Under the pieces are notes generated by a model, which saw nothing but the letters and a program-made list of their open reading frames with translations, had not been told where the DNA came from and did no database searches. The position numbers were made by a program, and so were the translations under genes. From assembly GCA_910574455.1 (NCBI GenBank), contig CAJSYZ010000012.1:2721317-2785316 (forward strand): a stretch of 64,000 nt of DNA, given 5' to 3'. Position 1 is the stretch's first letter; every line of letters starts with the position of its first letter. The DNA comes from Trichaptum fuscoviolaceum (taxonomy: Eukaryota; Basidiomycota; Agaricomycetes; Hymenochaetales; Trichaptaceae). Shown one piece after another: positions 1 through 11,424 of this stretch.

Positions 1-1343
1 CCGGCTCTCGTCCTTCCGCCCAATAAAATATTGATTGGAGACCCCAGTAAACCCAGATCTCCTGAATCTATAATTAATTCTCTAGAGGCATACACTTCAA
101 CCCTTCGAGGAACAAGCATAGGAGTTAGTGGTCAGGACACTTTCAGTACATGGGGTCCCATCATCAAATTTCAGGGGTTGGATAAACTGTTCAGTTTGAT
201 TAACGGACATGCTATATTTTCCGCCTCTAGTGAAACTACCATCAACGAACTAGTGGACGCCGTTGAAAACCCAGCTGACGAGGACCAGCGTGTATCAGAC
301 GTCGAGGACAAGCGTGAACTATATCTAGTCCATATTCTACCTGATGCCTACCGTTCCTTTATCGACAACGAATTCTGTCGAGCGTTAAATGAGCTTGGAA
401 GACAAAGGCAGAGATGCAAAGAACGACTTGACAAACTGGAATTGATCTCGAAGGATTTACAAGCAGATGGTAGCGGAAGCATCGCAGTCCCAAGCGCTAA
501 GTATGCTCCTTATGGTGGAATGACAATCAACATTTCCCAAGAAATCGAAATAGCCTCTGCGCTCTCCAAATCTACCACTAAACAATGGGGGACTATCGCG
601 AAATCCATCGGAAGGTTTACGAAAATTTCAACCTACTCGAACCTAATGGGACTCGCGCTGGGACCATTGGCTATGTTGGCTATTCGCATTCAGGCTCGCA
701 GACCTGTGCCGAGATTGGGCATGAATTCGGTTTCAATTCTGAGTTTGCCCTCGTGCAGCTGTTCGACAAGAAAGTCAACGAAACGAACTTTCAGTGTAAT
801 GTCATTCACTTCGGGCAGCATCCTGAGACCAACATCGAGTGTATTCGGTCGGCCTATGGAAAAGCAAAGGTTCCGTACCCTACGAATGAACGTCTCGAAA
901 TCAAGTCAGGGTATATCGAAAGGTCAGATCAATTCAATCATGAGATTGCGGTGTTAAAGGCTGGTGCTACCACTGGTGTAACAGTTGGATATGCGAACCC
1001 GATGGAGTCTGCGATCTACGCAGTCATAAATAGGACACTCGGCGGCAACCCGACGAATCCGCCACTGGCAAAGTTGAAAAAAGGAGCTGCACGCCTTGTC
1101 TGGAATATACCTTCAAAATACGACTACTGTTTCGCAAAAAGTGGTGATTCTGGTTCTCTGATTGCTACCTTGGACGGCAAATGGGGCGGAATAATTACCG
1201 AAACTTGTGTCAAGGGTCTTCAAGTTAGCACAGGTGCTGACAACGGCGATTTCACCTACGCGCTCCCAGCATTCGCTATTGATGAGATGCTTACCTATGC
1301 CAAATTTCCGCCGATCGTTGTACCAACGACACGCAAGGACTGA
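1..1343 (+). CDS. Trypsin-fold (PA clan) serine protease-like protein, 5' end cut off by the window
   Basis: The reading frame is open from base 1, so the start lies outside the window. The first part (1 to about 588) encodes a polar, partly helical region with no recognised domain. The second part (about 585-1343) looks like a chymotrypsin-fold domain. It has a V-x-K-x-G-A-T-T-G-V-T-V-G-like stretch near 950-990 and a serine nucleophile motif SGDSGS near 1138-1155, followed by a GGIITE strand. This pattern is known from fungal PA-clan proteases, including the Ssy5/S64 type. The two parts are in different frames: the switch falls in a run of five G at 587-591, where one more G would join them. 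A sequencing error, a real one-base deletion, or an unrecognised intron could explain this. No substrate can be inferred. Confidence 0.55.
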
Positions 1344-2280
1344 CTCTGAACAATGTATCTTTACTTTGTTAATCTGTCTTTCTTCCGCATTCCTCCACTA
1401 CTATTCTTACTAGTTTCATGCTTTTCTGCTTTTGTTGTGTGTTGTTGTACGCTAGTACTAATGGAATATCTGTTGCGAACTTGAGTATTGAGCCTGAACG
1501 ACTCTTGTAGTAGCACTACTATTCTTAGTAGCAGTTTCAAACTGAGTCACTGGCACGCCACCACTCAGATAGTAGTAGCCTGCCAGTGAGTACTCTACGT
1601 AGTACTACTACTCGCTTCAAGAAGAGGACACTCAGCCTGAGGCTGACACTAGTACTACTACTACTACTACTAGTAGTAGTACTACTTCTAAATCTGCAAC
1701 TCTGCTGCCTGAAATGTTAAACTCGAACTTCGAACCCTCAGGCTCTCGCCACCGCTGTGACTGGCTCCTGACGACGCGATCCAGGAGCCTGAGTCCCACC
1801 TGCAGTTGTGGTCATTGTGTCTGGCGCTGCGGCCTTACTACTAACAGTGTCACACCTGTATCGTCGTCTCTGGCAGCTGGCACTCAAGCACACCGGTATC
1901 AGGAGTTAGGTCAAGAACTTGAAGAACAACAAGAAGTCTCGGACGACCCAGGTTGCTCGCACCAGTACCATACTACTCATACTACACTGGCACAGGACCG
2001 AGGTAGACCCACGCGGGTTGACTCCAGACGTACTCGCAGCCCGAGACGTAGCCTGAGGTCTTCCGAGGTTCCAAACAACATCATGCAATTCCAGAAACAG
2101 CATGATGCCACGCATTGTACTCGCAGCAGTGGTATCTCAAAGTCGCTGAATCAGTGGGACCAATTGCATCGACACCAACCAACATTGCGGCGAACTTCTT
2201 ATAGGAAGGACTTGACGCCATCCCACTCGGCTCCTCCAAGTCAATGATCTGACAGCGCCGGGGGAGGGCGAGCTCAGTCT
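1344..2280. other. Intergenic region with triplet repeats and a dispersed motif
   Basis: No convincing gene is seen here. The stretch carries AGT/ACT triplet runs (1596-1612 and 1648-1687). It also has several copies of the short AGCCTGAG(G) motif (near 1634, 1785 and 2050) that recurs across the window. The open frames at 1714-2247 have codon use and composition of non-coding DNA. Confidence 0.6.
1648..1687. repeat. Near-palindromic ACT/AGT trinucleotide tract
   Basis: About 40 bases consist of ACT repeats that turn into AGT repeats around ACTAGT centres. The tract can therefore fold on itself as well as slip. Confidence 0.8.
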
Positions 2281-4428
2281 ATGAGTCTCTTAGACAGCCC
2301 GAGGGGTAAGGCGATGGAGGCGCAAAATGGTCCGGTGGAATATACTCTTGATAATGTGGAAGGCCCAAGAAAGGAACCTGTCTGGGGGGTCAAAGCTGAG
2401 ATCAACGAGTCAAAGTCGGCTCCTTCAGGTATTAACTTATCTCAATTGATATCTATGGATAATTGCTTATTAGCGCAAATTATAAGCCTTTATCGCTATG
2501 GCAACTCTTAAACAAGATATAATTCGGCAAAAGGATATACACAGGTGTCTATCTTCCGGAACGAATGAACACGACGAGGCCATGCAAAATAGTTGTGATT
2601 TAAGTGTATTGCCTGCTAGGACGGGAGAGCAAGGAGGGCAAGAGACAGGACAGGATGCATCAGTCGTGCAGACGGAAGACGAGGATCTTCGTGCAGAGGT
2701 AGCCGCTCTGAGAAACGAGGTGACGGAAATGAAGAAGGCATACCATGCAAAGTTTCAAGAACTCACGAGACTTAGCGAAATCCTTCAGTAAACAGGAGAA
2801 GCTCGTCGAAGAGGTTTTTGAAACTGTCGATCTATTATGTGAAAGTGTTGATGGGGTATGTAATGGTCATACTTCTTAACATTGATTCTAAACGTCTGAC
2901 AGTCTTCATCTAGAATCAAGTGGCGAAGGATGGGGTGACCTTGAGGTCTTTCCTGGAGGACCTTCAACGCTATGTTGTTCACGGCTCGTTTTTCCTCCTT
3001 CCCTTTGAGAAGTCTGAGAGGGAAGCTTGCCTTCAGTTCCGAGGCCAGCGAAAGATAGAATGGATGAGCTTCAACCTTCAGATGAAACATATTTTTGTGA
3101 ACTATCATAAAACTCTTCATGGCGAAGGAAATTCTCTCCGTCTGATTCAATCGAGGTCCCCATTGGGAGAAAGTCTATATCCGATGGACGAAAGAACGCG
3201 CTTTCGAGAAAGAGGACCTCTGCCCAGTCTGCGAGAGCAGAAGTACTGTCTGAATTACACTGACAACAAACTCGAGCTTCCCATATTTAAGTCTGGGATA
3301 TTCTATTTCTTCATCCCCTTGTTCCTAGCCCATTACGTTGCGTATAGGAACCACATCGAACTTCTGGACGAGATGATTCACGTGTTCCGCAACCGCATTG
3401 AACTGCACGAGAGGGAAGGAGGACGGGCAGGAGGATCACACGATTACCAGACGCCGGCGCAAAAAGCGTGTATTATTTTTACCAGCAACGAGGATATCTA
3501 TCCGGATGGGTATGATCGATGGCCATCTGTGGGGGCGATTGATTTGAACCGTTTACTGATATTGGTGAAACGCGACCTATCGGCACGGGAGGTGAACAGC
3601 AAAAATATCGATGTCAAACTTCAAGAGGCAATTGCTGTTTTCCAAGGCAGCGATATGCTTGCGTCCAAGGACTTACAGAAGGAATTGGAACCAACTGTAG
3701 CGCCCTTTCGCCAGCAACGTATGGCTGCATTCGAGGGGCACCGTAAACGATTGGATCGAAGTATGGATTCGACAAATCTACGAAAGCAAGGACCTGAAGT
3801 TCATTCATCTGGCTACATACGTGACCATCGCAAGCGTGCCCTTCCGGATCACACAGATGTTATGGATGATCCTCAGAGGAAACGTCCCCGCAACTCTGAC
3901 AATGAAGTGGTCCCTCCCGAACCCCAGACATTGAACTTCTATTCTTCGGCTTTGAATAAGGCGGAAAATACCCAGAGAGCTCTAATTCATGGATATACGA
4001 CAGTGAAAAGATGGCTCGCGATAGTTACCAATGATGAAATCTTCAAGCACGTCGTGAACAAGAAATCTGTTATGGGCAAAGCACTGAATGCGATCGCACA
4101 TGAGCGAGAGTGGAGTGTCGAGAAGATTTATGAATCCGCTACAAGGCTGTCAAGTCTGTTCGCTTCAGATGCCGAGGAATCCGACGGGACGCCCCTCTCA
4201 GAAACCGAGAAAGCAAAGTTCACAGACGCGTTTCGGGAGGTGGTCGCAGGTGTTTATGAGGTCAGCGGTGATCTTTTGGGTCCTGACTTACCACCTCCAC
4301 CAAATAATAATGGGCAGTTGAGAATTGCGGCTTTCATCTCACGCGCGAGGGCTTGGACAGAGCCCGAAGAAAAACAGTTGAAATCGATAGTGGGATGTGC
4401 TGAATTTGATCATTTGAACATGGCGTAG
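2281..4428 (+). CDS. Unknown coiled-coil and disordered protein, three exons with one frame break
   Basis: I do not recognise this family. The model is ATG at 2281, exon 1 to 2428, intron 2429-2486, exon 2 2487-2855, intron 2856-2913 (GTATGT donor), and exon 3 2914-4428. Exon 2 encodes a predicted coiled coil with leucine heptads, around codons for LRAEVAALRNEV. Exon 3 encodes a hydrophobic segment near 3300-3340 and a basic KRPR patch near 3885, followed by a helical C-terminus of about 150 residues. Summed exon length is one base over a multiple of three. The frame changes between about 2733 and 2789, inside the coiled coil, so one extra base or a very short intron must be present. Expected length is about 677 residues. 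The function is unknown; the basic patch hints at nuclear location, but this is inference. Confidence 0.45.
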
Positions 4429-5678
4429 TATGTAGCAGGGAAATTTGAACGTGTCGGATAGTATCGGGTTTTCAGAATGAGATAGACTGTAACTTGAACC
4501 AGATGTACGATCATGATTGCAACTGCCCATAGTACTGTAGCCCTTCCTATACATTTTCACATAGTACATATTGCTTTTTACTTTGTATACCACTAGTGCT
4601 AGTTATAGTTTGGTGAACACCCAGGGAATGGGTGTGCTGGATAGCATGAGCAACACCTGTCATACTATAATGATGATGATGATGAACGAGCCTGAGCTTG
4701 AAGTCTCAATACATGCACAGTAGTAGTAGTAGTTGGCAGTAATGAGTGGCGGCTTCGACTTCTATACTGAATCTGCTGATGAACTTATCTTGTACTTGCC
4801 ATTTTACTTAAACTGTGCACGCTCGTGCTTAAATCTCACTTGAGCCTGGCTTGGCGCCTGATGTACAACTTCCCTCCTTATGCACTGATTTCGTCCTGAA
4901 ACACCGTGTTCTAAGGCCATCAGGCAGCCAGGCAACGCTTCAGGTAGGCATGGCATCGCTTCATCCCATTTAAGGAAGCTTCAGGACGCGCCAGGACGCG
5001 CCAGTCGCCGTAAGCAGACGGAAGTTTCCCTGATGCAAGAAGAACGCCCGTCGCCATGACAACTTGAAGAAAATTTCTTATTCAAGTTCCCACGGTCTCA
5101 GTAGGCCACGCAACACCATCATCTTCTCGAACGATGAACTTCACATTCTTCACGCTCGTTCAGTCCACTTAACTACTTTTCATGAAATTTGCTACAGAAT
5201 ATCCGCGGATTATATAAGAACCACTTTCTGAGACTAATATCTGTATCAACAAGTTATTAGACTGCAGGCACCGCTCGAAGCGCCGTGGTTACCGAATTTA
5301 ATATTATCGCGGAACTTCAGGCCGCCGACCAAAAACACAAGGAAAACACGTCTCTTCTCGAGGTTCGGTAGCGCACGCTAGCTTTACCGGAACTTCTGCG
5401 AGTAATCACGGACTTTCGGATTGAATTCTGAGCTGCCCCACGTGAGATCCCAAAGCCTATTTCCCCATGTTTTCCCCATGTTTGTTTTGAAATACGGAAG
5501 GAAATCTAGAATTGCAAATGTCACGGAGTTAATGGAAGTAATTTGATGTGCTAAATATGCTGACACCTGCATTGCTTTCTGCGCTAGATATGGTCTTTCC
5601 TGCGGGTGCATTTCGCCATGGAAGCTGTTGTTGATTGGCTGAGGACGGACGGAGGTTAGTCATACTACAACTTATGGC
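4429..5678. other. Gene-free spacer before the retrotransposon
   Basis: No gene is recognised. The spacer holds an ATG triplet run (about 4668-4686), a short AGT run near 4722, and a duplicated GGACGCGCCA decamer near 4983-5004. Copies of the AGCCTGAG motif lie near 4689 and 4842. Confidence 0.5.
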
Positions 5679-5683
5679 GCATG

Positions 5684-6264
5684 TGTTACGACACAGAGTG
5701 GTTCTATGCGTTCTCAGGACCTCGGACAACGTAAATCGGACGATCAGCGGCTGTGCAAAGCGGTTCCACACTCTGGGAAGCACTTGACAAGTCAATTAAG
5801 CTATTCTACACATCAGAAGCACAAATATAACGTCACCTGGGAAGCACTTGACAAGAGGCCAAAAGTGGAGTGCTTCTCAGGCGGACGGGCGCTTTTGGCA
5901 AGCGCAGGAGGAACTATACAGTTCCTCCAAGCCACCGTCCGTACGGACCCGTGGTCCGATCCGAATTTGAAATACAAATAGAAAGATGAATAAGCATCGC
6001 TGGCGCGCCGGGTTTGAACCCAAGCGCACCAAAAAGTGTCCGTTAGTGAAATAGAATGAAAAGAAACAATAATCCCGTGTGCAGACAGATGCAAAGGTGT
6101 ACGCGCCGTACGGGCTTCGTACCAAGCGCGTACCGCTGACCGTACGAGACCGTACGAGTGTCTCGTACGATGTCAGGAATCGAAAGTAAATAAAAACATC
6201 AGTAAATCATAAGTAAACGGAAAATAAAAGAAAACAATAAGTAAATCCGTGGCGATTCCTGACA
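5684..6264 (-). repeat. 3' LTR of the retrotransposon (left copy)
   Basis: 581 bases, starting TGTTACG and ending CCTGACA on the plus strand (TG...CA termini). The body is almost identical to the copy at 11425-12004. It contains several palindromic CGTACG-type words around 5935-5945 and 6100-6170. Confidence 0.95.
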
Positions 6265-6278
6265 TTACCCCCCTCCAA
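6265..6278 (-). other. Polypurine tract of the retrotransposon
   Basis: Directly inside the left LTR the minus strand reads a purine run (GGAGGGGGGTAA) ending at the LTR border. This is the expected position of the plus-strand primer. Confidence 0.75.
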
Positions 6279-6321
6279 GGACGCTGCTAAACAGCGTGCG
6301 TGTTCGTACCGATCCGTACGG

Positions 6322-9300
6322 TCACCGTACCGCCAATGGGTATTTGCGATGGAAAGCACGAATTCGAGCTTGTGCATGTTCCATATTAGCCGCGTCGAGC
6401 CAGGTATCTTCGTCCGACTGGTAACCCTTCCATCGAACCAAATACTGAAGTTTTTGCGTACGGCCCGTACGACGCGAGTTCAGTATCTCCTGAACTTCGT
6501 ACTCAATGTCCCCATTGATTGGTACGGGCTCGGGAGGGGTCTGTACGCGTCCGGGGATCGTGTCCGACTGGTACTTGGTCAGGAGCGAGACATGGAAGAC
6601 TGGGTGCACCTTCATCGAAGCTGGAAGTTTCAGCTCATAGTTTAGTGGACTTAGCTTTCGTACGACCTCGTACGGACCGAGTCGACGATGATTGAGCTTC
6701 CTGGCACCTGGCAAGGCTATATTGCGAGCCTCGAGCCAGACACGCACCTGGTTCGATGTCCGGTACGTCCGTACGGTGCTGGTCGTAGTAGCGCTTCATA
6801 CGATCCGCAGCAACTTCCAACGCGGCCTGGGCATCGTCCTGAGCCTTCTTCAGCATGTCTAGACGGTCATCAGCTGCTGGTACGGTCGAAAGACCCGTAC
6901 TCGGTACGATGGCAAACCCGGGCTCGTACCCGTACAACAGCGCGAACGGCGAGGTCCGAGTGGCTGAATGCGCACGAGTGTTGTGCGCAAACTCGGCCAT
7001 AGGCAGCAGCCGAGCCCAGTTCTCCTGCCGAACATCTGTGAAGGCTCGAAGATACTGTTCGAGCTCCTGATTTACTCGTTCGGTCTGACCATCAGTCTGA
7101 GGGTGGAAAGAAGTCGAAGTAGCACCTTTAATACCAAGTCGCTTGAAGAACTCCTTCATGAAGCGTGATACGAACTGGGGCCCTCGGTCCGAGATGATTT
7201 TTCGAGGCGTACCATGGTGTTTCCAAACCTTGGACACGAACAGTTCGGCCGTACGAGTCGAGTCGACGTCGGACGTCGTTGGTACGAAGTGCGCCTGCTT
7301 GGTGAGCCGGTCTACCACCACAAAGATCGCATCAAACCATCAGACGGCGGCAGCTGCGTGATAAAGTCGCAGGAGATTGTCTGCCATGGCCCGGACGGTA
7401 CCTCGTTCGGTTCGAGCGGTCCGACCGGTCGCTGGGGAATATTCTTGGTGCGCATACAGGTATCGCACCCGGACACGTACCGCTCGACAAAAGAAGACAT
7501 CCCTGGCCACCAATAGTTGCGACTCACCAGCTCGTACGTCTTCCACCGTCCGGGGTGTCCCACCGGCAGAGAATCATGATGTAATTTCACAATATCTCGC
7601 CGAATTTCCTCGTCCTTCGGTACGTAGACCTTCCCTCGGTACAGCAGCAGTCCATCCTCCGTGTTCCAGTCCTCCAACTCCTTCTTCAAGGACACAGGGG
7701 CCTTCCCCTTCAGTGCCTCGATCGCCTCTACCAATTCCTCATCCCAACTCTTCGAACTCCGGATCCTTCGCAACAACGCCGTGTCCCCCTCGAGCCGTAC
7801 CATGCCTCGACGCATCGCGTGCAGGCGAAACAAGTCTCTGTCCAACAGAGTCCGGTTCGTGTTGTCCGGACCATTTGGTTCGAGGTCGGTACGACGTGAC
7901 ATCGCGTCTGGCTTGCCCCCAAGCCGGCCAGGGCGATGTCGGATCGTGAAGTCGAACCGACTGAGAAAAATACTCCAGCGAGCTTGTCTGCGAGTGAGAT
8001 TGCGAGCTTCAGAGAAGTAGAGCAGGTTCTTGTGGTCCGAGACAACATCGATCTTGTGTGGAGACCCTTCGAGATAATGTCTCCACTCGTCGAGCGACCG
8101 TACGATAGCCAGTAGCTCCTTATCATAGATCTCATAGTTTCGCTCCGCATCATTTAGCGATTTCGAGTAGAAAGCCACCGGATGAATCGTACCGTCCGTA
8201 CCGACCTGCGACAGTACTGCACCTGTCGCAAAGTCAGAAGCGTCACACTCAAGAATAAATGGTTTCTCGAGGTCAGGCATGGCCAGTACCGGTGCTTGAG
8301 TGAATCGACGCTTCAACTCGTCGAACGAGGCTTGTTGTCTCGTACCCCACTCGAACCGGACGTCCTTTCGAAGCAGTTCGGTCATAGGCCGTACGATCCG
8401 GGAGTAATCCTCGATAAACCGGCGATAGAAGTTTGCAAAGCCGAGGAAGGCTTGAATATCCTTGACCTTTGCAGGTGTAGGCCACTCCAGAACCGCACTG
8501 ACCTTGGCCGGGTCCATCGAAACCGTACCGGCTCCGATAACCATGCCTAGGTATTCCACAGAAGACTGGTGGAACTTACACTTCTCTGGCTTGACAAACA
8601 GGTCGTGCTTCTCGAGCCGTTCGAGTACGGTACGAACGTGCTCGACATGATCTTCCTCATTCTCAGAGAAAATCAGCAAATCGTCAAGATAGATGATCAC
8701 AATCACCCCATTCAGATCTTTGAAGATGTCGTTCATCATGTGCTGGAACGTCGCCGGAGCATTGGTGAGTCCGAAGGTCATCACCGTCGGTTCGAAGTGG
8801 CCTTCCTGCGTACGAAAGGCCGCTTTCCACTCGTCTCCTTCCTTCATCCGTACGTTGTGGTACCCGGATCGAAGGTCTAAGGTCGTAAACACCTTCGCTT
8901 TCTTCAAGGCATCGACTAGCTCAGTGGTGAGAGGCAGTGGGTACCTGTTCTTCACAGTCATCGCATTGAGCTTGCGATAATCTACCACCATGCGCAGCGA
9001 ACCGTCCTTCTTCTTGATAAAGAAGACCGGAGCCGCAGCCGGAGACTTGGAGGGTCGAATGTACCCCTTCCTCAAGTTCTCCTCGATGAATTCCTTCAGC
9101 GCCGTACGCTCGTTCGGCGCCATGGGGTAGATCTTACTGTAAGAAGGTACCGCACCCGGTACGAGGTCGATCGCATGGTCGTACGGTTTACGGGTGGGGA
9201 GGCGTTCTGCCCGGTCCTTCGAGAAGACTTTGGCGAAATCGCGGTACTGCGGCGGTACGAGTTCTTCGAACGACTTCTCGCCTTCCTTCACTGCAGTCTT

Positions 9301-10110
9301 CTCAGCAATTGCCTGAGACCAGGTGTACGAAGCGGCGATCCGCTGTGCGAAATCCGGGTCATCCGTGACAAAGAATTCCTCAGAATCGTGATAAACATCC
9401 CAATACTTCTCAGAATACCGGAAGCCTGGCGGAACTTTGTCTCGTTCGCTGACCGGTTCGTCCGTACCACCCGAGTCGTACGGTTCGTCCTCGAGCTCAG
9501 CTACCGTCACTCGAGTTCGAGGAGGTGGCCGAGGCTTCGCGCGGCGTGCGCGGTTCGAGGTCTCCGTACGAGCCGTGCGCACTGCGTCTGACTCCGGGGG
9601 ACCTTCCATCTGAAACTCCGTACGGTCCGTACGAGGCTGACAGGCCTTCGCACAGCGCGTAAAGGTCATCTGGTCGTTCGCCCAGTCGATCTCTGGGTTG
9701 TGGAGTCGCAGCCAGTCGACCCCAATAATCAGGGGATAGTCCCCAATGTCCGCCACCACTGCAGTCACGTTCTCAGTGTGCGATCCGACCGTTAAACTAA
9801 TCGGCACTTCATCTGTGAGCCAGCCCACATTGTTCAAAGAGTTGTCGGCATTGTACAACCGCGTACGGGGGACCAAGGGTCTCGTACGGAGCCCGAACCG
9901 TTCGACAACCGTACGGTTAATAAATATCGATGAGGCCCCACTGTCTAAGAAGGCTCTCATCCTTAAAATCTTTCTGCCATCGCTGACTCTCACAGGAAAA
10001 CGAATGAACCGGCGCAACTTCTTGTCTATGGACTGTATACTAGTAGACATAGAAGGGACTGGGACATCATTTTCTAAACAAGAGAATCGGTTATGGGTCT
10101 CGAGCGGCGC
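6322..10110 (-). pseudogene. pol polyprotein: aspartic protease, reverse transcriptase, RNase H, integrase, chromodomain (frameshifted)
   Basis: The first frame starts at ATG 10050 and stays open upstream to about 10130; it runs 912 codons to 7312. It contains the retroviral-type protease motif DSGA near residue 36. It also contains reverse transcriptase with the YLDD active site (around 8680-8690), RNase H (ECDASDFATGAVL, then DKELLAI), and the integrase zinc-finger H-H-C-C region. The frame is lost near 7335 and continues in a second frame (6635-7321) with the integrase core, including SDRGPQF and HPQTDGQTER. It shifts again near 6740 to a third frame (6322-6747) that holds the integrase C-terminal region and a chromodomain (YLVRWKGYQSDEDTW). 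The first break looks like one base lost in a short homopolymer. Chromodomains of this class bind histone marks and guide integration; that is family knowledge. Confidence 0.9.
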
Positions 10111-10127
10111 GACGATGCGCTGAGACC

Positions 10128-11327
10128 CTAGTTGAAATCCGATTCCTTCGAGAGGTGCGCCATAAGGACTTTGGCAGCATCAGAAACAGAGATTGGGCGT
10201 TCGGTCGTACCGCTCGGTACGAGGGGGGTCTCGTCCGAGACGTCAGAGATCGAAGCAGTGGGAGCTGGGGCCGGTACCTGGGGTGTCGAGGCCGTACTGA
10301 CGTTCGTACGGTTCGAGGTATTAGACGCGTGGCGCTTGGGGCACTTGGCGGACATATGACCTTTCTCGCCACAGTGGAAGCATAACCCCTTGCGCAGCGC
10401 CTCTTCCCTACTGATCTGGTCCACCTCCATCGCGTTCGGGTCACGGTGGCTCGAGCCGGTACGAGGCTGGTTCGAGTTCGACGTCTGACGCGTCTGGAAA
10501 GCAGTTCCAGTGCGCTGAGGGATGGGGTTGGTACGAGTTGTGGCACGGATGGCTCGCAGCTCATCATCGTAGACACAGCAGGCCTTCACATACCCATCAA
10601 AGTCCTCAGGCATCTTCTTGAGCGTCAGGTCCGTACGAAAACGGTTCGAAAGTCCGTACCGGAACCAAGCAATCCATGGTTTATCGTCAGCAACCCACTT
10701 GGTCTTGACCTTGAGAGCCCTGTAGCGAGCAGCATACTCGGCCACGGTTCCAGTCTGCCTGAGAGCCATAATTTCGTTCTCAGCAGCAGCAACAGCATCA
10801 GCTTCACCATATCCAGCAGCCAGAGACTCCAAGAAAGTGTCCAACTTGTCGAAAATGGCGACCGGCTCGCCCTTGTGGATCGAGTCCATGTACGGACGCA
10901 CCCACTCGTCTGCAGGGCCTCGAAGGTAAGTCGCAGCGAACTGGCACTTCGTACGCTCGTCCGGGAACTCGTGCGGGCGCATAGAGATGTAGTTCCGTAC
11001 CTGACCGGACCAAGCTTCGTACGAAAGCTTGTCCTTGTCCGCGGCATCGCCCTTGGGGCCGTAAAACAAGCCTGGGGGTGGAATCTTCGGACCCTTCGTA
11101 CCGCGCGGTTCGGCGACGCGCGTTTCGAGCGCTCCCTTCAAGTATGCATTCTGCTGAAGCAACTGATCGATCTGCTCCCTCCAGGGGGCCATATACTGGT
11201 TCAGCATAGCCTGAGTCGCCTCATCCATAGTTGGGGGTTGTGGGGGTACGGGTGCCTGCACGGGTGCGACGGGGGGCGCTCCAGGAGGGCCTCCGGGCGC
11301 AGGAACAGGCGGTGTAGCGTTCTGCAT
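10128..11327 (-). CDS. gag capsid/nucleocapsid protein of the Ty3/gypsy element
   Basis: An intact 399-codon frame. The N-terminus is rich in proline and alanine, followed by a glutamine-rich helix. The middle holds a retrotransposon Gag capsid region, recognisable from W-x-x-x-V and LRGPADEW-like stretches. Near residue 317 there is one CCHC zinc knuckle (CFHCGEKGHMSAKC), which binds the element RNA. The stop TAG lies at 10128-10130, and the pol frame already overlaps this point in the -1 frame. Gag-Pol could therefore come from -1 frameshifting or from an internal start. Gag is undamaged while pol is broken. Confidence 0.9.
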   Translation of the reverse strand: MQNATPPVPAPGGPPGAPPVAPVQAPVPPQPPTMDEATQAMLNQYMAPWREQIDQLLQQNAYLKGALETRVAEPRGTKGPKIPPPGLFYGPKGDAADKDKLSYEAWSGQVRNYISMRPHEFPDERTKCQFAATYLRGPADEWVRPYMDSIHKGEPVAIFDKLDTFLESLAAGYGEADAVAAAENEIMALRQTGTVAEYAARYRALKVKTKWVADDKPWIAWFRYGLSNRFRTDLTLKKMPEDFDGYVKACCVYDDELRAIRATTRTNPIPQRTGTAFQTRQTSNSNQPRTGSSHRDPNAMEVDQISREEALRKGLCFHCGEKGHMSAKCPKRHASNTSNRTNVSTASTPQVPAPAPTASISDVSDETPLVPSGTTERPISVSDAAKVLMAHLSKESDFN

Positions 11328-11424
11328 CGTACGGGCGTTCGAGCGAAGCGAGCGTCGGCAGAATGGTTCGAACGGTACGAGTTTTTTTCGCGCGAGGTAG
11401 TGAGAAAAAAGACTTTTGGCCTAA

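Noticed and set aside
1714..2247. 177-codon open frame between the first two genes
   Set aside because: Composition is Ser/Thr/Arg-rich in a way expected of translated spacer. It lies among triplet repeats, and no splice sites or motif support it.
5990..6040. tRNA-like GGGTTCAAACCC word in the LTR (minus strand)
   Set aside because: It resembles a T-arm B box, but no D-arm, anticodon arm or paired acceptor stem is present.
6349..9591. Many plus-strand frames over the retrotransposon
   Set aside because: They are antisense shadows of pol, rich in RT dipeptides produced by the palindromic CGTACG words.
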